9,087 bases of DNA. Source: Geopsychrobacter sp. Lineage in GTDB: Bacteria; Desulfobacterota; Desulfuromonadia; Desulfuromonadales; Geopsychrobacteraceae. This document shows, piece after piece, positions 1 through 7,890 of this stretch. The translations under genes and the position numbers were made by a program. The stretch lies in assembly GCA_030620915.1 (NCBI GenBank), contig JAUXIR010000039.1, positions 1-9,087 of the forward strand, read 5' to 3'. How positions within the stretch are numbered: position 1 is the first letter of the stretch; the number at the start of each line of letters is the position of its first letter. The notes below the pieces were generated by a model. That model searched no databases. It saw only the letters and a list, made by a program, of their open reading frames with translations, and was not told the origin of the DNA.

Positions 1-27
1 GCGGTTTCTGAGCGACTCCAGCTGTGA
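1..27 (+). CDS. Possible 3' end of a gene entering from the left
   Basis: Read in frame 1, the first eight codons (AVSERLQL) are open and end in TGA at 25-27, 14 nt before a rightward hairpin that looks like a terminator. That arrangement fits the tail of a rightward gene, convergent with the acylphosphatase gene. Frame 2 also stays open to a TAA at 38-40, so the frame is not certain. Too little is visible to name a product, and the segment may be non-coding. Confidence 0.2.
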   Translation, partial: AVSERLQL

Positions 28-41
28 CCAGTGTTCTTAAG

Positions 42-75
42 GCGGGCCCTCAATGCGAGGGTCCGCTTCTTTGTT
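42..75 (+). terminator. Probable rho-independent terminator, rightward
   Basis: A 10-bp stem (42-51 with 57-66, one G-U wobble) encloses a 5-nt AATGC loop and is followed by the T-rich run TTCTTTGTT. The left arm is GCGGGCCCTC and the right arm GAGGGTCCGC. The T-rich side lies to the right, so it should end a transcript arriving from the left edge. The leftward side has no U-tract, so it is not an obvious terminator for the acylphosphatase gene. Confidence 0.5.
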
Positions 76-103
76 GCCTGCGGTAGGCCGCTAAGGAGGA
101 TGA

Positions 104-147
104 GACGCAGCCCGAATATCGCACATGACGGCGCGGCGGGTTGCGTC
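104..147. other. Long-range inverted repeat of unknown role
   Basis: The arms GACGCAGCCC (104-113) and GGGTTGCGTC (138-147) can pair over 10 bp with one G-U wobble around a 24-nt loop. Three Ts follow on the + strand. It lies in the gene-free stretch between the left edge and the acylphosphatase gene. It could be a second weak terminator, part of a structured RNA or chance. I do not recognise a known RNA family here. Confidence 0.3.
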
Positions 148-218
148 TTTGAGGCGGCTGGGTTTTCAGAAAAAGGGGGGGCATGGAGTATCTGTGCGTA
201 CTGCGAAAAGCAACGTGC

Positions 219-494
219 TCAGCGAATCGTAAAGCTCTCGAACTTCCCACTCAGCTGTCGCTTATCAATCAAAATCTGCTCAACCAGACCCCACTCAGGC
301 CCTGACCGACACCAGTCCACGGTGGCTTCAACCGCCCGTTCCTCACCTTCGATCAGCGCCTCAACCCGCCCGTCCGGCAGGTTGCGCACCCAGCCGGTCA
401 CGCCATTTTTCAGCGCGGACTGCCGGGTGTAATAGCGGAAGCTGACACCCTGGACCCGGCCGCTAATCAACAGATGTCGACGAATCAGAGCCAT
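219..494 (-). CDS. acyP: Acylphosphatase
   Basis: This small cytosolic enzyme hydrolyses acyl phosphates such as acetyl phosphate or 1,3-bisphosphoglycerate to a carboxylate and phosphate. The 91-aa length matches the family norm of about 90-100 aa. The N-terminal signature GRVQGVSFRYYTR spans residues 12-24 and supplies the phosphate-binding loop and catalytic Arg20. The second signature, GWVRNLPDGRVE (34-45), contains catalytic Asn38. The start ATG lies only 3 nt after the ligA stop codon, with a GGGAG motif about 11 nt upstream inside the end of ligA, so the gene is probably co-transcribed and coupled with ligA. No clear leftward terminator follows. The family assignment is firm. The physiological substrate of bacterial acylphosphatases is generally unclear, and the pairing with ligA does not reveal it. 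Confidence 0.95.
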   Translation of the reverse strand: MALIRRHLLISGRVQGVSFRYYTRQSALKNGVTGWVRNLPDGRVEALIEGEERAVEATVDWCRSGPEWGLVEQILIDKRQLSGKFESFTIR

Positions 495-497
495 CTT

Positions 498-2570
<2,073 letters not shown>

Positions 2571-2578
2571 TCAGGCAG

Positions 2579-2608
2579 CTTATACCATGGACCCTGCGTG
2601 TACGGCAA
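2579..2608 (-). promoter_or_regulatory. Candidate leftward sigma70 promoter for ligA-acyP
   Basis: On the minus strand TTGCCG (2603-2608) and TATAAG (2579-2584) are separated by 18 nt. They match the -35 consensus at 4 of 6 positions and the -10 consensus at 5 of 6. Transcription would begin near 2572, giving a leader of about 50 nt before the ligA ATG. This is pattern matching only; the -35 is weak. Confidence 0.4.
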
Positions 2609-2660
2609 TTCCCGGTTGCTCCCCCTGTTAGTCAAGCGCCGGTCGACAGCCTCCTGCAAC

Positions 2661-2669
2661 TGATATAGT
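2661..2669 (+). promoter_or_regulatory. Candidate extended -10 promoter for the CNNM-family gene
   Basis: TGATATAGT fits the extended -10 pattern TGnTATAAT with one mismatch in the hexamer. A TCGACA (2643-2648) lies upstream, but at 15 nt the spacing is short, so the extended TG probably carries recognition if the site is real. Transcription would start near 2676, about 45 nt before the start codon. With the leftward candidate it would make the 2523-2720 gap a divergent promoter region. Confidence 0.4.
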
Positions 2670-2720
2670 ATGCGCGACGATTCTTTCGTGCGGTTGAATT
2701 TGTATAGCTTGGAGTGATTG

Positions 2721-3965
2721 ATGGCTGAAGAAAATCTTTGGCGACTGGCCGTGTTGTTTGTCCTGTTGTTCTTGTCCGGTTTCTTTTCCGGTTCGGAAAC
2801 GGCACTGCTGGCTCTGGACCGGTTGCGGGTCAAGTTTCTCCAGCAAAAAGGGCGACCCGGGGCCGCTCAGTTGGCGCAACTGCTGGAGAGACCCGATCGA
2901 CTGCTGGGTGGAATTCTGGTTGGTAACAACCTGGTGAATATTGCGGCTACGGTTGTCGCGACCGGCTTTTTCGTCAGCCTGTATGGTGAGCGTGGCGAAC
3001 TGCTGACCATCCTGGTCCTGACGCCGGTGATCTTGATTCTCGCTGAGGTCTGTCCAAAGACCTTCGCTGCCCAGTTCCCGGAAAAAACCTCATTTTTTGT
3101 TTTACGGCCGATCTTGTTGGTTATTTGGATCCTGTCCCCGGTTATCTACGTTGTTACCGGCATTTCCGGTTTGCTGACCGGTTTTTTCCATCGGGGCGAA
3201 AAGGAGAACGACTCTCTTTCCGAAGATGAGATCCGTGCGATTATCGAAGCAGGTGAAGAGAGTGGGGTGGTTGCGGCTGAGCAGCGTCGGATGCTGCATG
3301 GTGTTTTCGACCTGTCTGAAACGCGGGTGCGTGATGTCATGCTGCCGCGCACTGAGATTGTTGGCATCGAAGCCGGTAGCAGCTTTGCGGTCGTCCTTGA
3401 TATTTTGCGCTCGGCCCGGCATTCGCGTTTCCCGGTTTACAGTGAAAGCCTCGACAGTATTGTCGGTGTGATTCATTCAAAAGATATCCTTGGCTGTATC
3501 GGCAAGGAGGATGTTTTTTCGTTGAAGGCCCTCTGTCGTAAGCCGCATTTCGTGCCGGAATCGAACCGGATTGCCTTGCTCTTGCAGAGTTTTCGTAAGC
3601 GTAAGGAGCATCTGGCCATCGTAGTCGATGAGTATGGTGGCGTCGAAGGGCTGGTGACGCTGGAGGATGTGGTTGAGGAGATCGTTGGCGAGATTCATGA
3701 TGAGCACGATATTGAAGAGGCCGATTTCAGACCGCTCGGGCCGAAGCGTTTCCTGGTCGATGGTGCCGTTTCGCTCCGGGTTTTGAATCGGCGCTTTGAA
3801 CTGGAACTCCCCGAGGAGCAGGTAACCACCCTGGCCGGGCTTTTAATGCAGAAAATGGGTAAGATTCCGGTTGAAGGCGATTTCTGTGAGATAGACGCTA
3901 TCCGTTTCGGAATCCGTCAGATGGATGGGCGTCGAATCGAGGTAGTCGAGATGCGTTTGCCCTGA
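2721..3965 (+). CDS. CNNM/CBS/CorC_HlyC-domain membrane protein, probable Mg2+/Co2+ exporter
   Basis: The 414-aa product belongs to the HlyC/CorC (CNNM-type, UPF0053) family of integral membrane proteins linked to Mg2+ and Co2+ efflux. Residues 1-190 form the DUF21/CNNM transmembrane domain, with the hallmark SGFFSGSETALLAL (19-32), hydrophobic segments near 8-24, 62-87, 94-112 and 125-153, and EVCPKTFAAQFPE (109-121). An acidic linker with SEDEIRAII (167-175) leads to two CBS repeats (about 204-260 and 267-325), which in relatives bind Mg-ATP and regulate transport. The C-terminal CorC_HlyC domain spans about 335-414. The ATG at 2721 is preferred because GGAG (2711-2714) sits 6 nt upstream; an in-frame TTG at 2718 adds only one residue. 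The gene has its own candidate promoter and a strong terminator, so it is probably monocistronic. 'Hemolysin' is a legacy label for this family. Ion specificity cannot be read from the sequence. Confidence 0.92.
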   Translation: MAEENLWRLAVLFVLLFLSGFFSGSETALLALDRLRVKFLQQKGRPGAAQLAQLLERPDRLLGGILVGNNLVNIAATVVATGFFVSLYGERGELLTILVLTPVILILAEVCPKTFAAQFPEKTSFFVLRPILLVIWILSPVIYVVTGISGLLTGFFHRGEKENDSLSEDEIRAIIEAGEESGVVAAEQRRMLHGVFDLSETRVRDVMLPRTEIVGIEAGSSFAVVLDILRSARHSRFPVYSESLDSIVGVIHSKDILGCIGKEDVFSLKALCRKPHFVPESNRIALLLQSFRKRKEHLAIVVDEYGGVEGLVTLEDVVEEIVGEIHDEHDIEEADFRPLGPKRFLVDGAVSLRVLNRRFELELPEEQVTTLAGLLMQKMGKIPVEGDFCEIDAIRFGIRQMDGRRIEVVEMRLP

Positions 3966-4032
3966 TTTTTTTTATTGTTTGTCCGCTGGATTTATTCCCG
4001 CCGGCTATCTTGGAAAATACTTAAAGTTCTCG

Positions 4033-4061
4033 CCCCCTTCGAGCTTCGAAGGGGGTTTTTT
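4033..4061 (+). terminator. Strong rho-independent terminator between the CNNM-family gene and the dcw operon
   Basis: The arms CCCCCTTCGA (4033-4042) and TCGAAGGGGG (4046-4055) pair perfectly over 10 bp around a 3-nt GCT loop. A run of six Ts (4056-4061) follows. It lies about 67 nt after the CNNM-family stop and 57 nt before the mraZ -35 box, insulating the two transcription units. There is no U-tract on the minus side, so it acts rightward. Confidence 0.92.
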
Positions 4062-4117
4062 GTGCTTTTGGTCCCATTCCCCACCGCAATAAACCCCGCG
4101 AAAAACCGCTAATTTTC

Positions 4118-4146
4118 TTGACACTGGACCAGACCGTGGGTATATT
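4118..4146 (+). promoter_or_regulatory. Main dcw (mraZ) sigma70 promoter
   Basis: A perfect -35 box TTGACA (4118-4123) is followed after exactly 17 nt by a -10 box TATATT (4141-4146), 5 of 6 to consensus. The stretch just upstream (4101-4116) is A/T-rich and could act as an UP element. Transcription should start near 4152-4154. The match is strong, and its place between a terminator and mraZ is where the cluster promoter is expected. It probably drives mraZ through at least murE. Confidence 0.85.
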
Positions 4147-4155
4147 TTTCTCAAT

Positions 4156-4185
4156 TGGTGTCTAATGGTGTCAAATGGTGTCAGG
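4156..4185 (+). promoter_or_regulatory. MraZ operator: three tandem 10-bp direct repeats
   Basis: Three head-to-tail units, TGGTGTCTAA (4156-4165), TGGTGTCAAA (4166-4175) and TGGTGTCAGG (4176-4185), repeat with a period of exactly 10 bp, about one helical turn. The phase continues weakly into 4186-4195, where GTGT recurs at 4188-4191 and the unit ends in the mraZ start codon. They begin about 3 nt after the predicted transcription start, and the last unit overlaps the Shine-Dalgarno sequence. In E. coli MraZ represses its own operon through tandem TGGG-N5 repeats in the same place. Here the core is TGGTG. That the local MraZ binds them is an inference from position and pattern. Confidence 0.85.
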
Positions 4186-4192
4186 GAGTGTG

Positions 4193-4633
4193 ATGTTTTA
4201 CGGTGAATTCAACAATGCTGTCGATTTGAAAGGGCGCGCGAGCATTCCGGCCGTCTTTCGCGAATCGATGTTGAATTCGACGGGGGATCGATCCCTGTTT
4301 GTCACCAAGTCTGATCGCGGGCTGACGGCCTATCCTGCCTCGGCTTGGCAGGAAATCTTTGCAAAGGTCAAAGCGCTGCCACCCGGGCCTGTGCGCGAAG
4401 CGAATCTGAGAACGAAAATCGCTCCGGCGAAAGAGTGCCATTTCGATCGTCAGGGACGGATTCAGATCCCGCAGTCTTTGCGTGAGTATGCCGGTCTGGA
4501 AAAAGATATTGTGGTGGTTGGCATCATCGATAAGATCGAAATCTGGAATCTTCAACGTCATCTGGAAGCGACTGCTGAGTCGGAGTCCTTACTCAGTGAG
4601 AATAAGCTGACTCAAGCTGAGCTTGGTTTCTAG
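4193..4633 (+). CDS. mraZ: Transcriptional regulator MraZ
   Basis: MraZ is a DNA-binding protein of the AbrB/SpoVT fold, first gene of the dcw cluster and autorepressor of it in E. coli. The 146-aa product shows both halves of the tandem repeat family: DLKGRASIPA (11-20, DxKGR signature) and FDRQGRIQIPQSLREYAGL (84-102, DxxGR signature). Length matches the usual 140-155 aa. I start it at ATG 4193, because MFYGEF matches the family N-terminus and AGGGAG (4183-4188) lies 4 nt upstream. GTG 4190 is the nearest alternative. An in-frame ATG at 4175 would add MVSGSV, but it is created by the operator repeats and has no ribosome binding site. The stop is 3 nt before the first possible rsmH start. 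Confidence 0.96.
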   Translation: MFYGEFNNAVDLKGRASIPAVFRESMLNSTGDRSLFVTKSDRGLTAYPASAWQEIFAKVKALPPGPVREANLRTKIAPAKECHFDRQGRIQIPQSLREYAGLEKDIVVVGIIDKIEIWNLQRHLEATAESESLLSENKLTQAELGF

Positions 4634-4636
4634 TCA

Positions 4637-5578
4637 GTGTCGATGCTCTTTGAACATCAGTCGGTTATGCCGCGCGAGGTTCTCGACCTGCTGCAGCCGG
4701 CAGCCGGTGGAATCTACCTCGACGGGACACTTGGGGGCGCTGGTCACTCGCGACTGATCCTGGAGAGGGCACCGGAGGCTCGCTTGATCGGCATTGATCG
4801 TGATTCCTCGGCGCTTGCCAAGGCCGCCGAGGTTCTTTCTCCCTGGCAGGGCCGGTTCAGTCTGCATCACCGGACCTTCGATCAGGCCGCCGAGGTTTTG
4901 GCCGAGTTGAGGATTGACGGCCTGGATGGCATGTTGCTCGATCTCGGGGTCTCTTCGCATCAACTCGATACGGCTGAGCGTGGTTTCTCTTTTCGTTTCG
5001 ATGCGCCCCTCGACATGCGGATGGATTGCAGCAGCGGGCAGACCGCGAGCGATCTGGTGAACGAACTGCCCGAGGATGAGCTTGTCCGGATCTTTTTCCA
5101 GTATGGCGAAGAGCGCTATTCAAGACGCATTGTGCGCGCCATCTTGAAGCGTCGTGAGTCAGCGCCTTTTAAACGGACCGGAGAGTTGGCTGAGTTGATT
5201 CGCAACACGATTCCGAGCGGCGGTAAGCCGTCGCGAATCGATCCGGCCACCAGGGTCTTTCAGGCGTTACGGATTGCGGTCAATCAGGAGCTGGAGCAGG
5301 TCGAACAGGGCGTTAGGCGTGGAATCAAGCTACTCAAGCCCGGTGGACGTCTGGTGGTGATCAGCTTTCACTCGTTGGAAGATCGGATCGTGAAACATAT
5401 GTTTCGTGAGCAGGCCAGGGGTTGCATCTGTCCGCCACGACTACCAGTTTGCCGCTGCGAAAACAAACCTGCCGTTGAAATTTTAACCCGGAGGGGCTTG
5501 AAACCGCAGGCCGATGAAATTGATATGAATCCCCGCTCCCGTAGCGCTGTGTTGCGGGCCGTCAGTCGCCTGGATTGA
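4637..5578 (+). CDS. rsmH: 16S rRNA (cytosine1402-N4)-methyltransferase RsmH (MraW)
   Basis: RsmH uses S-adenosylmethionine to methylate N4 of C1402 in the ribosomal P-site region of 16S rRNA. Family blocks seen in the 313-aa product are the SAM-binding loop DGTLGGAGHS (29-38), IGIDRD (51-56), LDLGVSSHQLD (101-111), FSFRFDAPLDMRMD (117-130), RYSRRIVRAI (160-169), DPATRVFQALRIAVNQEL (202-219), ISFHSLEDRIVK (242-253) and the terminal NPRSRSAVLR (298-307). A CxC-x6-CxC cluster (C263, C265, C272, C274) occurs in many homologues. The start is GTG 4637 or ATG 4643; ATG gives MLFEHQSVMP. Neither has a convincing Shine-Dalgarno, so coupling to mraZ translation is likely. Position after mraZ is the classic dcw order. 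Confidence 0.97.
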   Translation: MSMLFEHQSVMPREVLDLLQPAAGGIYLDGTLGGAGHSRLILERAPEARLIGIDRDSSALAKAAEVLSPWQGRFSLHHRTFDQAAEVLAELRIDGLDGMLLDLGVSSHQLDTAERGFSFRFDAPLDMRMDCSSGQTASDLVNELPEDELVRIFFQYGEERYSRRIVRAILKRRESAPFKRTGELAELIRNTIPSGGKPSRIDPATRVFQALRIAVNQELEQVEQGVRRGIKLLKPGGRLVVISFHSLEDRIVKHMFREQARGCICPPRLPVCRCENKPAVEILTRRGLKPQADEIDMNPRSRSAVLRAVSRLD

Positions 5579-5598
5579 TGGCGGGAGGTTGAAGAACT

Positions 5599-5611
5599 AA
5601 AGGAGGTGGCG
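5599..5611 (+). promoter_or_regulatory. Very strong ribosome binding site of ftsL
   Basis: AAAGGAGGTG (5599-5608) contains a 9-nt match to the 16S rRNA anti-Shine-Dalgarno complement, and AGGAGG ends 5 nt before ATG 5612. It fixes the ftsL start at 5612 rather than at GTG 5606, which lies inside the motif. It is far stronger than the sites of its neighbours in this operon. Confidence 0.8.
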
Positions 5612-5929
5612 ATGTCTGAAGCCGTACAGCGTACAGTTATAAAAATTAACGGCTTTGTGATGCATCGTCCGCGTTTGACCCCGGTCTTTATTGCCATCGT
5701 TCTGGTGGCGGTCCTTTCATTAGTGTTTGTCTGGTCGCGCTTACAGGCGATCAATCTTGAATACGATATCTCTCGCATTGAAAGCCTGATCCGTTCTGAT
5801 AACGAAGAGGTCAAGGGGCTTAAACTCGAAGCTGCACACCTGGGCAGTCATCAGCGGATAGAGCGCTTGGCACGACAAGAACTGGGTTTGCGTCTGCCGG
5901 CCCCCGGCCAGATTATTCGGGTGGATTGA
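5612..5929 (+). CDS. ftsL: Cell division protein FtsL
   Basis: FtsL is a small bitopic inner membrane protein that joins FtsB and FtsQ in the divisome and helps activate FtsWI septal peptidoglycan synthesis. The 105-aa product has a short basic cytoplasmic N-terminus, one transmembrane helix (about 22-41, PVFIAIVLVAVLSLVFVW) and a periplasmic segment with heptad-like character (about 45-82, predicted coiled coil). A C-terminal LARQELGLRLPAPGQIIRV (86-104) is the typical FtsL/FtsB-type ending. Sequence conservation in the family is low, so the call rests on topology, size and position between rsmH and ftsI. A 33-nt gap separates it from rsmH, and its stop is 1 nt before the ftsI start (TGATATG). 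Confidence 0.9.
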   Translation: MSEAVQRTVIKINGFVMHRPRLTPVFIAIVLVAVLSLVFVWSRLQAINLEYDISRIESLIRSDNEEVKGLKLEAAHLGSHQRIERLARQELGLRLPAPGQIIRVD

Positions 5930-5930
5930 T

Positions 5931-7889
5931 ATGGCGCCGGCTGAACGGAGCATGCAGTTACGCATCCGGATGATCGGCGCAATATTTGTGGCGGTTTTTT
6001 TTGTGATTGCTGCTCGGGCCGGTTATCTGCAACTGGTGATGGCCGAAGATCTGAGCGCACGTGGCAATCAGCAGCATCAGCGGGTTATCAAGCTGACTCC
6101 TCAGCGTGGCGCCATCTATGATCGCAATGGCGAAGCCCTGGCCTTAAGTCTTGAGGTCAGGTCGCTCTACGCTAACCCGGATGAAATTGAGGATGTGAAC
6201 AGGGTCGCCAAACAGCTGGCCAGGCTGCTGGATATTTCAGAAAAACGGCTACGCACAAAATTGAGCAGGAAGAAAAAGTTTATCTGGATCGAAAGGCGAC
6301 TTTCGCCCGAAATTGCAGGGCAGATCGATAATCTCAGGGTACCGGGATTGCACTTTGTGCGTGAGCATAAACGCTATTACCCACGGGGCCAGGTTGCTTC
6401 ACAGGTGATCGGATTTACCGGTCTTGACCCTAAGGGCCTTGAGGGGATCGAGCTGCTTTATGATGCCGACCTGCAGGGGGAGGCGGGGCTGCTGATATCT
6501 GAGCGCGATGCGCGTGGCCGAGGCTTGGCAACGGCTGAGCAGGATATTCGTGGCGGTCTGCCGGGCGGCAGCCTATATCTGACGATCGATCGAACCCTGC
6601 AGTATATCGCAGAAAAGGAATTGGCCCGCCAGGTTAAAGCCAGCAATGCCGTCGGTGGAACGGTCGTGATGATAGAGCCGGCCAGCGGGCGAGTGCTGGC
6701 GATGGCGAGTCAGCCATCTTATAACCCCAATGCGATTAACCGTTATCGGCCTGGGGATTGGCGAAATCGGACCGTGAGTGATGCCTTTGAGCCGGGTTCG
6801 ATCTTTAAGCCCCTGTTATTGGCGGGGGTCCTGGAAGAAGGGTTGCTCAGCCCGAGCAGTCAGATTGATTGTGAAAATGGTCGTTTCGAGGTCGGAGGCA
6901 AGGTCATTCGTGACCACAAAGGCTATGGCCGCCTGAATTTGGCTGAGATGCTGAAATACAGTTCGAATATCGGTTTCGCAAAATTAGGCAAGAAATTGGA
7001 GCGTGAGCGTTTTTATAGCTACCTGCGCGATTTCGGTTTTGGTCAGAAGACCGGGGTTGACCTGCCGGGCGAAGAGAATGGTTTGCTCCGCAGTCCGAAT
7101 CGTTGGTTCGAGATCGATCTGGCGGCGATCTCCTTTGGCCAGGGGGTTAGTGTCACGTCTTTGCAGATGGTTGCCGCCATGGGGAGCATTGCCAATGGCG
7201 GCATGTTGATGGAGCCTTATCTGGTCGAGCGAATCGTTGATGGCCAGGGTGATCAGGTTTATCGTCGTCAACCGCATGCCGTGCGCCGGGTTGTCTCCGA
7301 AGATACGGCAAGGCGGGTCAGAAAGATGATGGTCGGGGTCACTGAAGCTGGAGGGACTGGGACCAAGGGCGCGGTGATCGGTTATAAGATTGCGGGCAAG
7401 ACCGGCACTGCGCAGAAGGTTGATCCGGTGACTGGTGGTTATTCGGTTGATAAAACCGTCTCGTCTTTCATCGGCATGGCACCGGCAGAAAACCCGGCAA
7501 TCTTGATGCTGGTGACGATCGACGAACCGCAGACTCAGGCCTATGGAGGTCTGGTCGCGGCACCGGTTTTTAGTCGCATTGCCGCTGATTCTCTACGCTA
7601 TCTCGACATTCCCCCGACTGAAATGGTCGCGAGACAGAAATTGCCGGAGCAGCGCTTAAAAACAAAACCGGTTAGAGTCAAGACCAGGCCGGCCTCGCTG
7701 GCCTCTGCCGACGAGACCAACAAGATGCCTGATTTCGGCGGCATGAGTTACCGCCAGGTCTTGGAAGCGATGAGTCGTAGCGGATTGAATATCAAGCTGA
7801 CGGGAAGTGGTAAGGTGGTCGAACAGTCGCCGCGAGCGGGTGATGTTATCCGCTACGGAGCAAAAATCTGGGTGCGTTTTGGTGCCTGA
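5931..7889 (+). CDS. ftsI: Septal peptidoglycan D,D-transpeptidase FtsI (PBP3) with C-terminal PASTA domain
   Basis: This class B penicillin-binding protein crosslinks peptidoglycan at the septum in complex with FtsW. The 652-aa product has one N-terminal membrane anchor (about 12-34) and a PBP-dimer/pedestal domain (about 50-210, with RGAIYDRNG at 59-67 and YYPRGQVASQVIGFTG at 149-164). The transpeptidase domain carries the three catalytic motifs: S290-x-x-K293 (SIFK), S344-S-N346 and K490-T-G-T493. A basic linker (about 565-597) leads to one PASTA domain (about 598-652). E. coli FtsI (588 aa) lacks PASTA; it is known in SpoVD-type PBPs of Firmicutes and recalled in some Desulfobacterota FtsI. 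ATG 5931 follows the ftsL stop after 1 nt with only weak GGGTGG upstream, so coupling is likely. ATG 5952 is less likely, its GGAG being only 1 nt away. Confidence 0.97.
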   Translation: MAPAERSMQLRIRMIGAIFVAVFFVIAARAGYLQLVMAEDLSARGNQQHQRVIKLTPQRGAIYDRNGEALALSLEVRSLYANPDEIEDVNRVAKQLARLLDISEKRLRTKLSRKKKFIWIERRLSPEIAGQIDNLRVPGLHFVREHKRYYPRGQVASQVIGFTGLDPKGLEGIELLYDADLQGEAGLLISERDARGRGLATAEQDIRGGLPGGSLYLTIDRTLQYIAEKELARQVKASNAVGGTVVMIEPASGRVLAMASQPSYNPNAINRYRPGDWRNRTVSDAFEPGSIFKPLLLAGVLEEGLLSPSSQIDCENGRFEVGGKVIRDHKGYGRLNLAEMLKYSSNIGFAKLGKKLERERFYSYLRDFGFGQKTGVDLPGEENGLLRSPNRWFEIDLAAISFGQGVSVTSLQMVAAMGSIANGGMLMEPYLVERIVDGQGDQVYRRQPHAVRRVVSEDTARRVRKMMVGVTEAGGTGTKGAVIGYKIAGKTGTAQKVDPVTGGYSVDKTVSSFIGMAPAENPAILMLVTIDEPQTQAYGGLVAAPVFSRIAADSLRYLDIPPTEMVARQKLPEQRLKTKPVRVKTRPASLASADETNKMPDFGGMSYRQVLEAMSRSGLNIKLTGSGKVVEQSPRAGDVIRYGAKIWVRFGA

Positions 7890-7890
7890 T

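Noticed and set aside
183..305. 40-codon rightward ORF beginning ATG 183 after a G7 run
   Set aside because: The G-run could mimic a ribosome binding site, but two thirds of the ORF is antisense to acyP and the peptide resembles nothing known to me.
31..432. 133-aa rightward open frame, with an AGGAGG just before ATG 100
   Set aside because: The AGGAGG abuts the ATG with no spacing, most of the frame is antisense to acyP, and the translation is low-complexity R/S/P-rich with no recognisable motif.
2718..2720. TTG start for the CNNM-family gene
   Set aside because: It adds one residue only. ATG 2721 has GGAG 6 nt upstream, an ordinary and better arrangement.
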